Origin: Telopea speciosissima
Taxonomy: Eukaryota > Streptophyta > Magnoliopsida > Proteales > Proteaceae
Direction of reading: 5' to 3'
NCBI RefSeq assembly: GCF_018873765.1
Contig: NC_057922.1
Location: 10,305,563 to 10,369,562, forward strand
Length of the DNA: 64,000 bases
Position numbers and translations under genes: made by a program. How positions within the stretch are numbered: the first letter of the stretch is position 1; each line of letters begins with the position of its first letter. Below are positions 1 to 19,384 of this stretch, in pieces. Under the pieces are notes generated by a model. It did no database searches. It had not been told where the DNA came from and saw only the letters and a list, made by a program, of their open reading frames with translations.

Positions 1-984
1 TTGACAGAAGGTTGGTTACCTAAAGTCACTGGTCATTATGAATGAATTCATTTGTTTTTGTTGATGAAAATTCAACACAACTTATTCCATCATTGTTTGC
101 TATTTATTCCTTCTGCTTTACTTTTGAGACAGGGGATATGAGCCAGTATTATATTGAGCTTCCGGATCCTCTGTATCAGAAATATCCTGTATTAGGCTTT
201 AGATATTTGACATCTGTTTATTAGGACCAACATCTCATTGGCCTCCTAATGGTGTCATCCCTCATCATTAGTTGATTTTATTTTTAAAAGAAAAACTATG
301 TTTTCTGAGCTGTGTGGGATAAAAACATTGTATCCGCCAAGCTTGAGATCAGAGTGGTGGTCCTCCTTCTCTCTTATATTGCTGCCATCATAGATGATGA
401 TGAATGAAAAATCAATTAATGCCAAAGACATAGAGACTCAATAATTTCTCTCCTAATTCCAGAGGGCCAATTCTTGTCTTAACCGGTTCAAATTATAATT
501 TCTTCTTTTGCTGTTGATGAAGGAAATCTCAAAGAGTAACTTCTATGGATTTCTAGTCTCAATTTATTTCTGTTGCCGGTATGAAGGAGAAAATTGCAAG
601 AGAGATTCATGTCTTGACCTGGATGTAATAAGCAATGGTTTACCACTGGGGGGGGGGGTGGATTCAGCTGCTTATGTCAATGGGTAGCCCAAAATTTTAT
701 CCAAATCTTCCCTTCTCATGTACTAATTTGTAATTCCCTGAGCTGCCTGTGCATGAGGGAATGAATTAGGCTACATGTAACCAAGAGTAGTCTTGTCCTC
801 ACATCCTTTGATTCTCTTCTAAAGAAACAAATGCAAAATCTTCGCAGCACACATTTATGAACATATGAGGGAGGTTTCAGGTACAAATAGTTAAGATACC
901 AGTCATGCTGTTTCTAGTAGTTAGTAAACTAAATCTTCGTTTTTCTATGTTTTTCGATTGATGATATTGTCCTTGGTTTTGTAG
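1..984. other. Intron sequence upstream of first visible USP exon
   Basis: This stretch holds no exon that I can place in the USP protein. The block expected before the 985 exon is not encoded here in any frame, so the region is taken as one USP intron. It is AT-rich and contains a short poly-G run near 650. Confidence 0.55.
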
Positions 985-9708
<8,724 letters not shown>

Positions 9709-9774
9709 AGGGTTCCTAAGGAAGGTGGTGAAGAGTTGGTTATTTAATAAGGACTAAATTTTTTGTTAATTCCA

Positions 9775-9780
9775 AATAAA
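9775..9780 (+). promoter_or_regulatory. Likely polyadenylation signal of USP
   Basis: A canonical AATAAA lies 67 bases after the USP stop codon, in AT-rich 3' sequence. This is the usual position for a plant near-upstream element. Its use is inferred. Confidence 0.45.
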
Positions 9781-10670
9781 ACTGCCTTATAGTTATTGAG
9801 CTTCAAAAGTGTGTTCATTTTAAAACAAATTTTGAAGACATCACCTATATTTTTTTTTCTTGTATTGATAGGATCATTATGTGTTATGATACTATTTTTT
9901 GGTTAGAAACAAGAAAAATGAAAATTCAGATGTCAAATTCTATTCAGTTCTTAACATTGATCACTTCCCACTCACCGGATAGGAGATATATCAGGTATAA
10001 TGGTGCACTGTGATATCCTGGTGATATTTCACAAAATGTCACAAGGTGCCTTATGTTAGAGAGGATATTGGTTACCCTATTTGCATTTGGACTCATGAAG
10101 TACCTTGAGTATATTTTGCTATATTTTTTCCAACGTAGGAAGCAGGGACTGTGATGCATGGTTATTGGTTACCCTATTTGCATTTGGACTCATGAAGTAA
10201 CCTTTGGATTAGTTTCTGAATGTTAAAAATGTTGGGTCTTGAAGCTCTACTTCAATAACTAATTAAATGCATATGCCATATTTCCATAAATCTGCATGGA
10301 ACTCAAGAATTGATTGTCATCCATTCTCTCATTGGCTAAATGGGGAATTTTATTTTTGGAGAGAGGTTAGGTATTTTCAGTGAGAGAAGCATAATAATTG
10401 CTTTAAACATGTGTCATATCTCACCATGTCAATGATATTTCGATTGGATCATCACTGTCTAATACAAGTTCTTAAAACCACCCCCTTGTTAATTGTGTAG
10501 GTAATCATAATGTTCCACCTTGTATATGGTGAGCAATGGAGAAAATGGATCTTTTATGTATCAGTTGAACTTTAATATTTCATTTTCTTTTTTTCTTCTC
10601 TCATTTCATTCCCCATCCCTCTTTTCTCCTTCTCTCCAATCCCTTTTTTCCCTTAGTTTTCCCTTCTTTG

Positions 10671-10736
10671 TTTTGTTTGGATCCATTTAGCCGACCCCAT
10701 TAAGTTGATATAAGGCTGAGTTTGTTGTTGTTGTTG
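10671..10736 (+). mobile_element. 3' tail fragment of RTE-type LINE
   Basis: The segment gaccccatt-aagttg-ataaggctgag followed by a (TTG)n tail matches the 3' end of the longer LINE at about 31895-31940. It is a severely 5'-truncated or decayed copy. Confidence 0.7.
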
Positions 10737-11789
10737 TATGTATCAGTTAAACTGATGATCACTATATCATTAACTTAATGCATCATTGTCACCTACAATA
10801 TGTATCTCTTTCACACTTACGCTGCATTTGTCACCAAACACAGCCTTAATGTTCCTTGACCTCTAATGATAACTTTAGTTACAACTTAATCAGTGTTGAG
10901 AAGAAACCTCAAAACCAAGAGCCCCACCCTTGGCACCCCATTCCTACACCCCACAAAACCCATCTCCCCCCCCCCCCCCAAAGGCCAACCTTGGGTAAAA
11001 CTTGTTAAATTTAGGTAGAATACAACTACAACAAAATTACAGTTGATAATCTATCAATTAACAACATATCCCATGCAGTGAGAGTTCCCATCTATCTAGC
11101 TTTACTAGAATTACCTATCCATTTTGCTTCTCAGTCTGTCTAGGCCAGATTGTCCTAGTTTTGTTTGGCCAGACGCAATACCCATTGGATTTCAACTCTT
11201 TGTATTATGACTATTGTCAAATATCCATAAAGATATCTTCTCTCTTTTTGTCTCTCTGTTTTATATATAGTTTCAGGAGTGCAATTATACTTGATGGCGT
11301 AGAGTGTTCCCAACAATTAAGCTCCCAAGTAACTATGATGGAGAATTAATTTAATTTTCTGTGGAGAAGGAAATTCACAGGCAGGAATGGCTATTTTCAC
11401 GTTTGTGTTTGCTAAGATTCTATGTTCACAAAGTTTACTGAACTTTTTAAATTCAAGAGTTACCAGTTGGCAAATAATTGATAGATATTTGGGTGGTTTC
11501 ATGTTGTTAAGGACTCTACCCATCTCATTGGTCAAGTTTGACCCAAAATGAGGATGTTATACAGGCCAAAAATGTGTCCAAAGTTGTAGAAAGACCGTAC
11601 CCATATCATTAACCTCTATTATTACAAATATAGTTTGTGGCATTTTTGTAAATTTGAAAATATTTGATCCACTTTTGCGCTATTACATACTTCTGTTGAG
11701 CGCATAAGCTGAACCTTGACTTGAGAAAGTGGGGCTGGATTGCATTTAGTATGGTCTTTGTGGAACTATCAGATAATCTTAGTATAACT

Positions 11790-11980
11790 AAGATGAGATA
11801 TAAAACGAGAAAGGATATAAAATAAGAATGAACAAATTAGAGCTAGCTTAGGAGTAGCTCCGATATGTGATAAACAGCGAGAAAGTTGTTTGAAGAGACA
11901 TGGACATGTGCAATGGAGGTCTTTAAATGCTTTAGTACGGAAAAGTGATTTGATTCATATTGAAGGAGCTAATATGAAAT
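11790..11980 (+). mobile_element. Internal LINE fragment
   Basis: This stretch follows the LINE at about 31600-31790 phrase by phrase (gaaggatata, attagagct, gaaagttgtttgaa-gacatgg-catg, caatg-agg-ctttaaatgctttagt, agtgattt--att-attgaagga). It lacks both ends and has no open frame. Confidence 0.65.
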
Positions 11981-12154
11981 GCAAATAATTTTTACAATAA
12001 ATATCTTAGATGACATGAAATAATGAACATCGATCCCCGAATCTATAGTTAAACAACATAGATATGGATATTGAAAATGCTTGTTATCAGAGCTCTACAT
12101 ACATTAGAAAACAACACAGCATGTAAACAATTACACACTCTCACATTATGATCA

Positions 12155-14831
12155 CTACCAGCGACGGATGTTTGGTATATGCTCACGTTTCCAGTAATCT
12201 GTTCCTGCTTTGAGTCTCATGTCCAACTCTGTGGAAGCTCCAAGAACTTCAAGTGTTCTGAGTTTCTTGAGGTTTTGTATGCCCCAAGGAATCTCCTCCA
12301 ATTGCCGGCAGTACACAATTGTCAACCTTTCTAGGCTAGGTGCTGCACCATCTCCAATTATCACATGTTTCAACCCACCTAAGCGAAGCAGCCTCAGTAT
12401 TTTGAGTTTCTTAAACTGACCTGCCTTGAGGTGCAACTGGTCTCCATCATATGCTTCATGAAGGACAAGATCCACCAAACTAGGCAGGGTTTGGAGGACC
12501 TGCAATGGGTCATCCCTTAATCTTGACCAAGCAAGACGTATTCTTACCAGATTTTGATGTGATATAATCCAATCCGGCAACTTACGGCCGAGATGATACT
12601 GAATTCAAATCAATGAACTGTTTATCATCCATTGCCTTTAAACTCAAGGATTTGAGGTATTCCATCTCTTCAATGGATGTACAAAGATCCTCACTGTCTT
12701 CACTTCTTAATTTTGTGATGCCCAACCTCCTCAATTGCCTTAAACCTCTCAACCCTTTAATTATTGTAGTCCCATGGTTTGCTTCTATAAATATCAGCTT
12801 TTGTAGGTTTTCTAAAGATTCAATTCCTTGATATGGTGCCTTCACTCCTTGTAAAGGACTCAAACTGGTGCCATAGACTCTTCAAAGTATATCCTAGCAA
12901 ATGCTGTAGTCGCTGGAGCTTGAGGATCCCAACAGGCAATTCATGTACATAAGTATCTTTAAAATCCAAGATTTCTAGGTTTTGTAGTTTCCCAATGGAG
13001 TTTGGAAGCCTCTTGGTATTTGTATTCCTCACATTTAAATATCTCATATGTAACAGATTCCCCAATTCTTTAGGCAACTTGTCTAGGCATGAATCTTCTA
13101 AATCTAAAACCTTCTAGAGCTTCAAATTCCATAAGGATGTCTTTGTAAATGAGTACTGCAGATCATTATGTACTCCAAATAGAAGAAAAGAGCGAAGATG
13201 GGAGAAATTCAAGGTCTTTGATCCCTTGAGTTTGTTGTTGTGGAATGATAGCCGTCAAGCACTTCTACTCGGATTTGAATTTTGATCTGCAACAATTTCA
13301 CTGAAATTCCACTCCCTAGATTTTGAAAGGATAATATCATGCATGAGGTCATGGACTCGACATCTCTTCACTCGTCCATCCGAATACATTGATGATATTT
13401 GAATCATGCTTCTGTGAATGAGCTCATTGAGGTAGTCTTCTGCAACCTCTACTTTTGTTTTGCCTTTTTCCCCACTCACAAACCCTTCAGCTACCCATAG
13501 TCGAAACAATGTTCTACAGCCAATGGAATAATCCTCTGGGAAAAGGCCAAAGTACCAGAAACAAGATTTAAGGTAGTATGGCAAATCATGGAAACTCAAT
13601 GAAAGAACTTTGGGTATGCCTGTAAGAAGTGGGTTATTTTCTAACTCATAACCAAGACTATGATTCAACTTTGTCCATTCTGCTACAATCTTCTCTTTTG
13701 TAGACAAGAGACCACCCATGGCAACAATGGCAAGTGGTAATCCTCCACATCTGTTCAAAATTTTCAGAGACAGTTGCCCTAGTTCTGGAGGACAAAACCC
13801 AATAGGGTTAGATTGGAATGTCTTTCTGCAGAAGAGTTCCCAAGCCTCCTTCATAGGAAGAGGTTGAAGAGCATAGACATGATTAGAAGGATCCAAGCAA
13901 GAAAAAGCAACTGTATTGTTTTGAGTTGTGATTATTACCCTACTACCTTGGTTGTCATCAGGTAGAGAATATTTCATGGACACTGAAAAATCAATGCTCC
14001 AAACATCATAAAAAACAACAACATACCTCTTGTCCTTCAAGTACTACCTTAGAAGGTCAATCAGTTGGTTCCTTTCCATTGTCTCCAGTTCCAGGCAAAT
14101 GGGTTTGTTCATTGATTCATGGAATTGCTTTATCATCATCCTTAAGAGCTCATCAATCCTGGGTGATTGCGACACTGTGACCCAAGCACGGCACTCGAAG
14201 CATGAGATCACTGTATAATTGTCATAAACTTTCTTGGTAAGAGTAGTTTTCCCACATCATCCCCATTCCTACCACAGAAATGACTGTTCTTCTTGATTCT
14301 TCCTCTAGTAGCAAGCTTAGTAAATGATCTCTAGGCTTTTCTATCCCCACTAGTTCTGCTTCCTCAACATAGAGAGAGGCTATTCGCAGATCATGTGCTC
14401 TGGATGAATTTAGAACTTGAGGGGAGCAATCGAAATGATTGTGTTCACTCCTCCCCTTAATGTCAAGCACCCGAGTCTTAAGATTTTGTAACTCATTAGC
14501 TATAACATGGCGTGGTATCACATTCTTGAACAAGAAAGCAAATCTACGAACGAATTATGATGCCATGCTGAGGAAGAACTGTAGAAAGGGTCATGAATTC
14601 ATCTATGACATCTTCAATGTCATGGGCCACTCTTCCTACTTGTTTCACCCAAGTCTTCACGCTTTCATCATTCTCCCCCTTTGCATCTGCATCCTTTAGG
14701 AAAGATTGCATGCTCTCCAATTCATCTTTGATGAATTCAATTTCTCCTTGTACTCCCATCAAGAAATTTGCCTCTTGGTTGAGCAATGGATACAATTGGC
14801 TGATTACAGAGCACACAGCCATCTCTGCCAT
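12155..14831 (-). pseudogene. Broken CC-NB-LRR disease-resistance gene
   Basis: All parts of an RPM1-like CC-NB-LRR receptor are present in order: an Rx-type coiled coil from 14831 with the HDIEDVIDEF motif; the NB-ARC with VISVVGMG before the P-loop, kinase-2 (RYVVVFYDVW), RNBS-B (GSRVIITTQ), GLPL (CGGLPLAIVAMGG), RNBS-D (LKSCFWYFGLFPEDYSI) and MHD (VHDLMHDIIL); then leucine-rich repeats to a stop at 12155. At least seven lesions break it: frameshifts near 14540, inside the P-loop near 14255, near 12865 and near 12590 (with a small deletion), and in-frame stops near 14043, 13256 and 13113. The P-loop itself is destroyed and the first Asp of kinase-2 is Tyr. Intact members recognise pathogen effectors in the cytosol; this copy cannot make a full receptor. 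Confidence 0.92.
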
Positions 14832-16243
14832 TTCTCTCCACTCTTCTTCTCCCTTGAAGAGAGCAACTTAGAATGCACACATTGATTTCGAATGAACCAG
14901 CTGATCATAGCTATCCTAAAAGAGTTGACTTGGGCATTTTGCTAATTGGGCTTCCTTCATATATGATTATAGTCTTCAATTATTGTTGCTCCCAAGATCC
15001 AAACACAATTTGCAAGTTGACTACTTCAACAAGTTGGTGCTTCAAGGAAATTCTTTCAAAATGACAGGTGTTTGAAATATTTATATTCCCAAGATTCAAT
15101 AATGAAACTGTCTCAAAGGTTATCCTTGAATTTGTCAATGCTGACAAACAATTTGAAATTGTTTAATTTTAAAAACGTCTAGAACTCATGTGCATACTAA
15201 GCTCAATGACATATTCGGGTATAACTTGGTGTGAACATTGGAAAGAGTGGTGATGGCCAGAAGAGGAATGCAAGGGAATACAAGTAAACAGACTTGCCCA
15301 CCTCAATATTGTTTAGCAACCCAATTTTATCACATTGTACAGTTAGCATTTGATGTGGCAAAAAAAAAAAAAAGTTGAATATATAGTATAAATGTAGCGC
15401 TTGCTTGTTCGAACGATCTAAAACATTGGATGTATAAAGTACCCTTGGCTTGGTTACATATCAAATTTGGTGATTCATCTAGACAATTTGGTGCAAAATT
15501 TTCATAAAATGAAAAAGAAAAATCATAGCGTGCCATTGAAATTATGAATTCCTCGTGTTATAGTTGAAGTAATTTCAATATCAGTTTTCTGGGAAGGAAC
15601 AGAGGATGGGTTTACAACAATTTCATAAATGAAAAGACTTAAAAAAAATCTGGATGGAAGTAAAAATGTAAAACTGCAAATTCTGAATCTCTTGTAAAGT
15701 AGTTGAAGTAACTTCCATTTCAGTTTCCTGAGAAGGAATAGAGAATGGGATTGCAAATGGATTCCCATAATATTGTCCAATCATTCTACCTATCAAGAAA
15801 AGAAAAAAAAAAAAAAAAATCCTAATAACAAAAAAGATGCAAAAGATAATTGAGTGTAGGCCATCACGCTTCTTGGGCATTCATCCCAAGTACAATATAC
15901 ATTGGAGGATCCAAATCTGGGTTTTGCTCCAGAGTCAATATTACAAGACCAGGGTTTCTGTATTTGTTAATTTTCTACTTACAGGTCTGATCTGAGCTGG
16001 GTTATTCCGAGATCAGAAGATAATGATGGAACTGCTCAGATGTGGAGATTAAAGCACATAAAATTGATGGGTAAATCCAGAATTTTGAAGATTTCTTGTG
16101 GTGTAACAGAATAAAAAAAGGGACTTTCTGGGGTGTTTATCTGTATCTTCTCCAAGTGTTTATCTTCCTAATTCTGGTGGTGATCTGACCTGGTGCAGCA
16201 TTGCATAAAAAACTCTCATTACCTCAAGATTGCATTGCTGATT
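14832..16243. other. Intergenic region with a direct duplication
   Basis: No gene is recognised. Two related blocks, about 15545-15640 and 15684-15780 (offset 139 bp), share ...gttgaagtaa-tt-ca-tttcagttt-ctg-gaaggaa-agag-atggg. A coding-like minus-strand stretch that stops near 15869 is described in the findings. Confidence 0.5.
15545..15780. repeat. Diverged direct duplication, offset 139 bp
   Basis: The second copy starts about 139 bp after the first. About 80 percent of the positions agree by eye across roughly 60 bases. Confidence 0.65.
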
Positions 16244-16783
16244 TTAATGGAATTTGACTTTCATGTGAAGTAACAGAATATTATCATTTGAACTACTAGA
16301 AGATGATGATGTCCTGTGATCTTCTTCATCATTCCTTTTCTGATCCGAGGCTCCATGACCCCTTTCTTCATCTACCACAATGGTAGTTCCAAAACGAACT
16401 TGTCGCGTACCTTCAACAGGAGACCCTACTGGGGAGCTTGAAGATGCATTCCCAGAGGTAGTTGCAACACAAACATCCACATTTGAAATCCCAGGCTTAT
16501 TTGCTCCTCCACCACCTCCTCTTCCTCCACCACCACCACCACCAGCACGGGCAGGACTATCACCACGCGGCGTAATGCATCTGTATAGAATAGTTAGACC
16601 CCAACAGAACCAAGGAATTCCTACAAGAACCACCCCTATAACAGGAAACCAATGTGTAGTCGATGTTTCTGGGAGTCCAATGTACACCAGCAGAAAAACA
16701 CCACCTGTAACTATGGAAACAAAGTAAAGGCAAGAAACTAGCCATACATAGATGTTGCCCTTCCTTGGATCTGGCATAGCCAT
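16244..16783 (-). CDS. Small two-helix membrane protein, plant-specific, function unknown
   Basis: A single uninterrupted frame of 179 residues starting MAMPDPRKGN. Two hydrophobic segments are clear, about residues 12-34 (VWLVSCLYFVSIVTGGVFLL) and 44-67 (PVIGVVLVGIPWFCWGLTIL), joined by a short loop and followed by YRC. The C-terminal 110 residues are soluble and low in complexity: a poly-Gly run (about 80-93), a Ser-rich part, VRFGTTIVVDEERGHG, and a Ser run near the end. The topology suggests two passes with a long cytosolic tail. The pattern resembles short uncharacterised plant membrane proteins beginning (A)MPDPRKGN, but I cannot give a function. The start is the first Met of the frame and precedes the first helix directly. 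No intron is needed. The last 10 residues look less conserved in style, so an altered 3' end is possible. Confidence 0.75.
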   Translation of the reverse strand: MAMPDPRKGNIYVWLVSCLYFVSIVTGGVFLLVYIGLPETSTTHWFPVIGVVLVGIPWFCWGLTILYRCITPRGDSPARAGGGGGGGRGGGGGANKPGISNVDVCVATTSGNASSSSPVGSPVEGTRQVRFGTTIVVDEERGHGASDQKRNDEEDHRTSSSSSSSNDNILLLHMKVKFH

Positions 16784-17231
16784 TGGAATCTAGCTAGCCT
16801 AAAAGATTAAAGATTGCTGCTGCTGCTGATGATGATGATTAAACATTCTTCTTTCTCCTTTGTTCTTCATCTGAATGCTAAGTAACAAGAATGTCTAGGC
16901 CGGTATGGAAGATGAGACAGATCCATATGATGCAATTGTGTGTGTCTGTGTCTGGTTTCTGCCTGTTGATGGATGGGGTGAAATGATTTTGGTTAATTTC
17001 CTCTGTTTGCAGCCAAGCCTGGAATGAGACTTCATACGTTTGACTTAGTCAAAGTAAGTTTACCTAAAACAAGGTCTATGTCAAAAGTCAAAACAAACCC
17101 ACCACTGGATGAAAGAGAGAGAGAGACTGGATTTCTACCAATAGAATTTGAACCATACATTCATGGATGATATATAGTTAGTTTGTTCCTAAATTGGTTA
17201 CGCTGATGTGCTGCTTCTTTGGGGATCAAAT

Positions 17232-17408
17232 GGAATCTTTATCCCCTCCAGTTTCCTGCCCGGCCTAGTTTCCCAGTACCTGTAATAAAGGGGGGTGCAA
17301 TGACCACACTACCCCTGTCCGAACATTTTGTCTGGATGGAATCCACCTCCCTTTATTACAGGCACTGAGGAACTGAGCCGGGCAGAGACCTGGAAGAGAT
17401 AATTTTCC
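17232..17408. mobile_element. Foldback MITE, Mutator-like (9-bp TSD)
   Basis: A 177-bp element flanked by the exact 9-bp duplication ggatcaaat (17223-17231 and 17409-17417). The ends are inverted (GGAA...TATC...TCCAG on both strands), and the arms stay complementary for about 75 bp, including cctgcccggc and cctgtaataaagg. The interior is not coding. The 9-bp duplication and long inverted arms fit a Mutator-type non-autonomous element. Confidence 0.85.
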
Positions 17409-18646
17409 GGATCAAATGTTCACAAGGGAAAAGAGAAAAAAAAAATCAGTGATTTTCCAAATAATTATTATGACCCCCATATATATACAAAAAAATTAAT
17501 TTATTCATCTATTTATGGCCAAATTTTATTGTCACAAGGTTTTGCTATTTTTCAAACATCACACAACACCTATTCTACTATTCGGAGAGATGATGTGTCT
17601 ATTTTGTCCTTTGATAGAGAGAATGTAATCTAGATTAGCCATGTGTCAAATTTCAAAGTCTAAAAAGTATTATTTTTATATTATGTGATTTTCTAATTCA
17701 ATCAAATACTCCCGGTGAATTGACATACATTGTGTGTATGTCCATTCATGTGTATCCATACTCTAGCCATATTATCATGCACTCTCCCAATTCTGAGCAA
17801 GAATGATTTATATAAGAAAATTCATAAAATTGGATGACTCAGATCTATCTTGTGACTTCCGAAAACATCACAAGCATTTGAAAAACAATAACTTCAATAG
17901 AGAAACCAATTTCTTTGTTTTCTTCTTCACATAGACATTGGTGCATGAATTCTTATATATTCATTCTATTATTCTCAGACTCGTACAATATACTACTACT
18001 CATGATATCATCTAAGCACGACCTAAGCAAAATGTAATTCCACTATTAGGATTGGAAATTAATTTCAATTTCCTATCATCCAAACACCTGGATAATGGAA
18101 TTTAATTTTTCATCTGCTACGAATCATTTTAAGAAGGGTAATCAATAGTGAAGCTACTCAAAGTCCCAAACCATCCTTAAATCACAGCATGACATCTCTA
18201 ACATTGTTTGGCAGCTTAGAAATCAATGCTGTTTCAAAGGTGGGTTTGTATTCTCTGGCTAAAATTAACCATAAAAAATACACTCAAACGAAATAAAGGA
18301 CAAAACTTTCCCACCAAGGTCAAGTACTATTTTCCTCTCACATGGGGTTCTTTATTAGTTCCTCTCTCCTATGGTCCTGCCATGGCCATATGGACTCCAT
18401 GTGGATGATTCCCTCATCTACACTGCCATTGGTGTGGCATGGAGTTTTTCCTTAAATTGGCCGCGTAGGAAACCCTCTCCCAACAACAATCATATCTTTA
18501 CTCTGATGTTTTTGCTCTTGCAGTCCTAATAAACCAAGATGGACAGTGTATTTATCAAATTGGTTGTTGAAAAGGATACCAAAAATTTCTAGCCAGAGAG
18601 GGCATACTTGAGTTTGAGATATCTTCCAAGAAAATAATAAAAGAAA

Positions 18647-18781
18647 GGCCAAATGCTCTCTGTGCAGCAGCGCAGGCTGCACCCACACATGAGAATGGGC
18701 AAAATGACCATCCTGCCCCCTTGAATGGACAGCCCATGTGTCTGGGCACAGCCTGTGCTGCTGCACAGAGAACTTCCACCC
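18647..18781. mobile_element. Foldback MITE with 9-bp TSD
   Basis: A 135-bp element flanked by the exact 9-bp duplication taaaagaaa (18638-18646 and 18782-18790). The arms contain tctctgtgcagcagc-caggct on each strand and fold back over about 50 bp. It has no coding capacity. It differs in sequence from the 17232 element. Confidence 0.82.
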
Positions 18782-19050
18782 TAAAAGAAAACAGGGGCAA
18801 GTTGAAAAAAAATTAGATGCATTCAGACGAGGCAAAATATCATCACCGTACATTTAATGACTAGTCATTCATAAATATTCATCCAAAAAAAGTCATTTTT
18901 TCCTTTTTCTAGATCAATAAAATATTTATAAATACAAGGCAAAAAATATCATAGTACATATATGGAAACATGGGGCTTGCCCATATTTTAGGGCATGGTG
19001 GGTCCAGGAAGAGCTCCGTAGTCTGCTCTTAAAAGAAATTTATCCACTTT

Positions 19051-19180
19051 CCTGGAGCTCCTTTCTGCTATGAACTCATGGATCAGCATGGTGTATTAAA
19101 AGAAAATATATATGATCAGTCTCCTTGAGCTCTTTTCTGCTATGAACTAATGGGTTGACATGGTACCATGGAAAGTTTTT
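19051..19180. repeat. Imperfect direct duplication, offset 72 bp
   Basis: The phrase cct-gagctc-tttctgctatgaact-atgg--ca--catggt occurs at 19051 and 19123. Confidence 0.7.
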
Positions 19181-19384
19181 TCATAGAAAATGTGGACAAT
19201 GAAGGAGACCAAATTGATGAACAAATTAAGACTTTCCACTCTCCTGTTTGCTTCACCATATTGTTTTTGAAACCGTGGGCCAAAAGATTCCACTTGCTTC
19301 CATATCATCCATATTGTGCATTAGAAACTGGGAGCCACCCGTCGCCCAAAAGATTCCACTCGAGGATAACCAGTCAGGACATCT

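Larger units (their letters stand above)
9709..12154. other. Intergenic region with LINE fragments
   Basis: There is no gene between USP and the resistance-gene remnant. The phrase gttaccctatttgcatttgg with neighbouring words is repeated at about 10070 and 10168. Two pieces of RTE-type LINE lie at 10671-10736 and 11790-11980. A poly-C tract sits at about 10967-10979. The rest is AT-rich and I cannot assign it. Confidence 0.6.
16784..19384. other. Intergenic region with two MULE-type MITEs and a direct repeat
   Basis: No gene is seen. Two foldback elements with exact 9-bp target duplications lie at 17232-17408 and 18647-18781. A 72-bp-offset duplication lies at about 19051-19175. The remainder is AT-rich and near 19200-19384 becomes the 3' flank of the MnmG gene. 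Confidence 0.6.

Noticed and set aside
16380-16727. Proline-rich plus-strand frame of 115 codons
   Set aside because: It is the shadow of the poly-Gly region of the two-helix membrane protein on the other strand.
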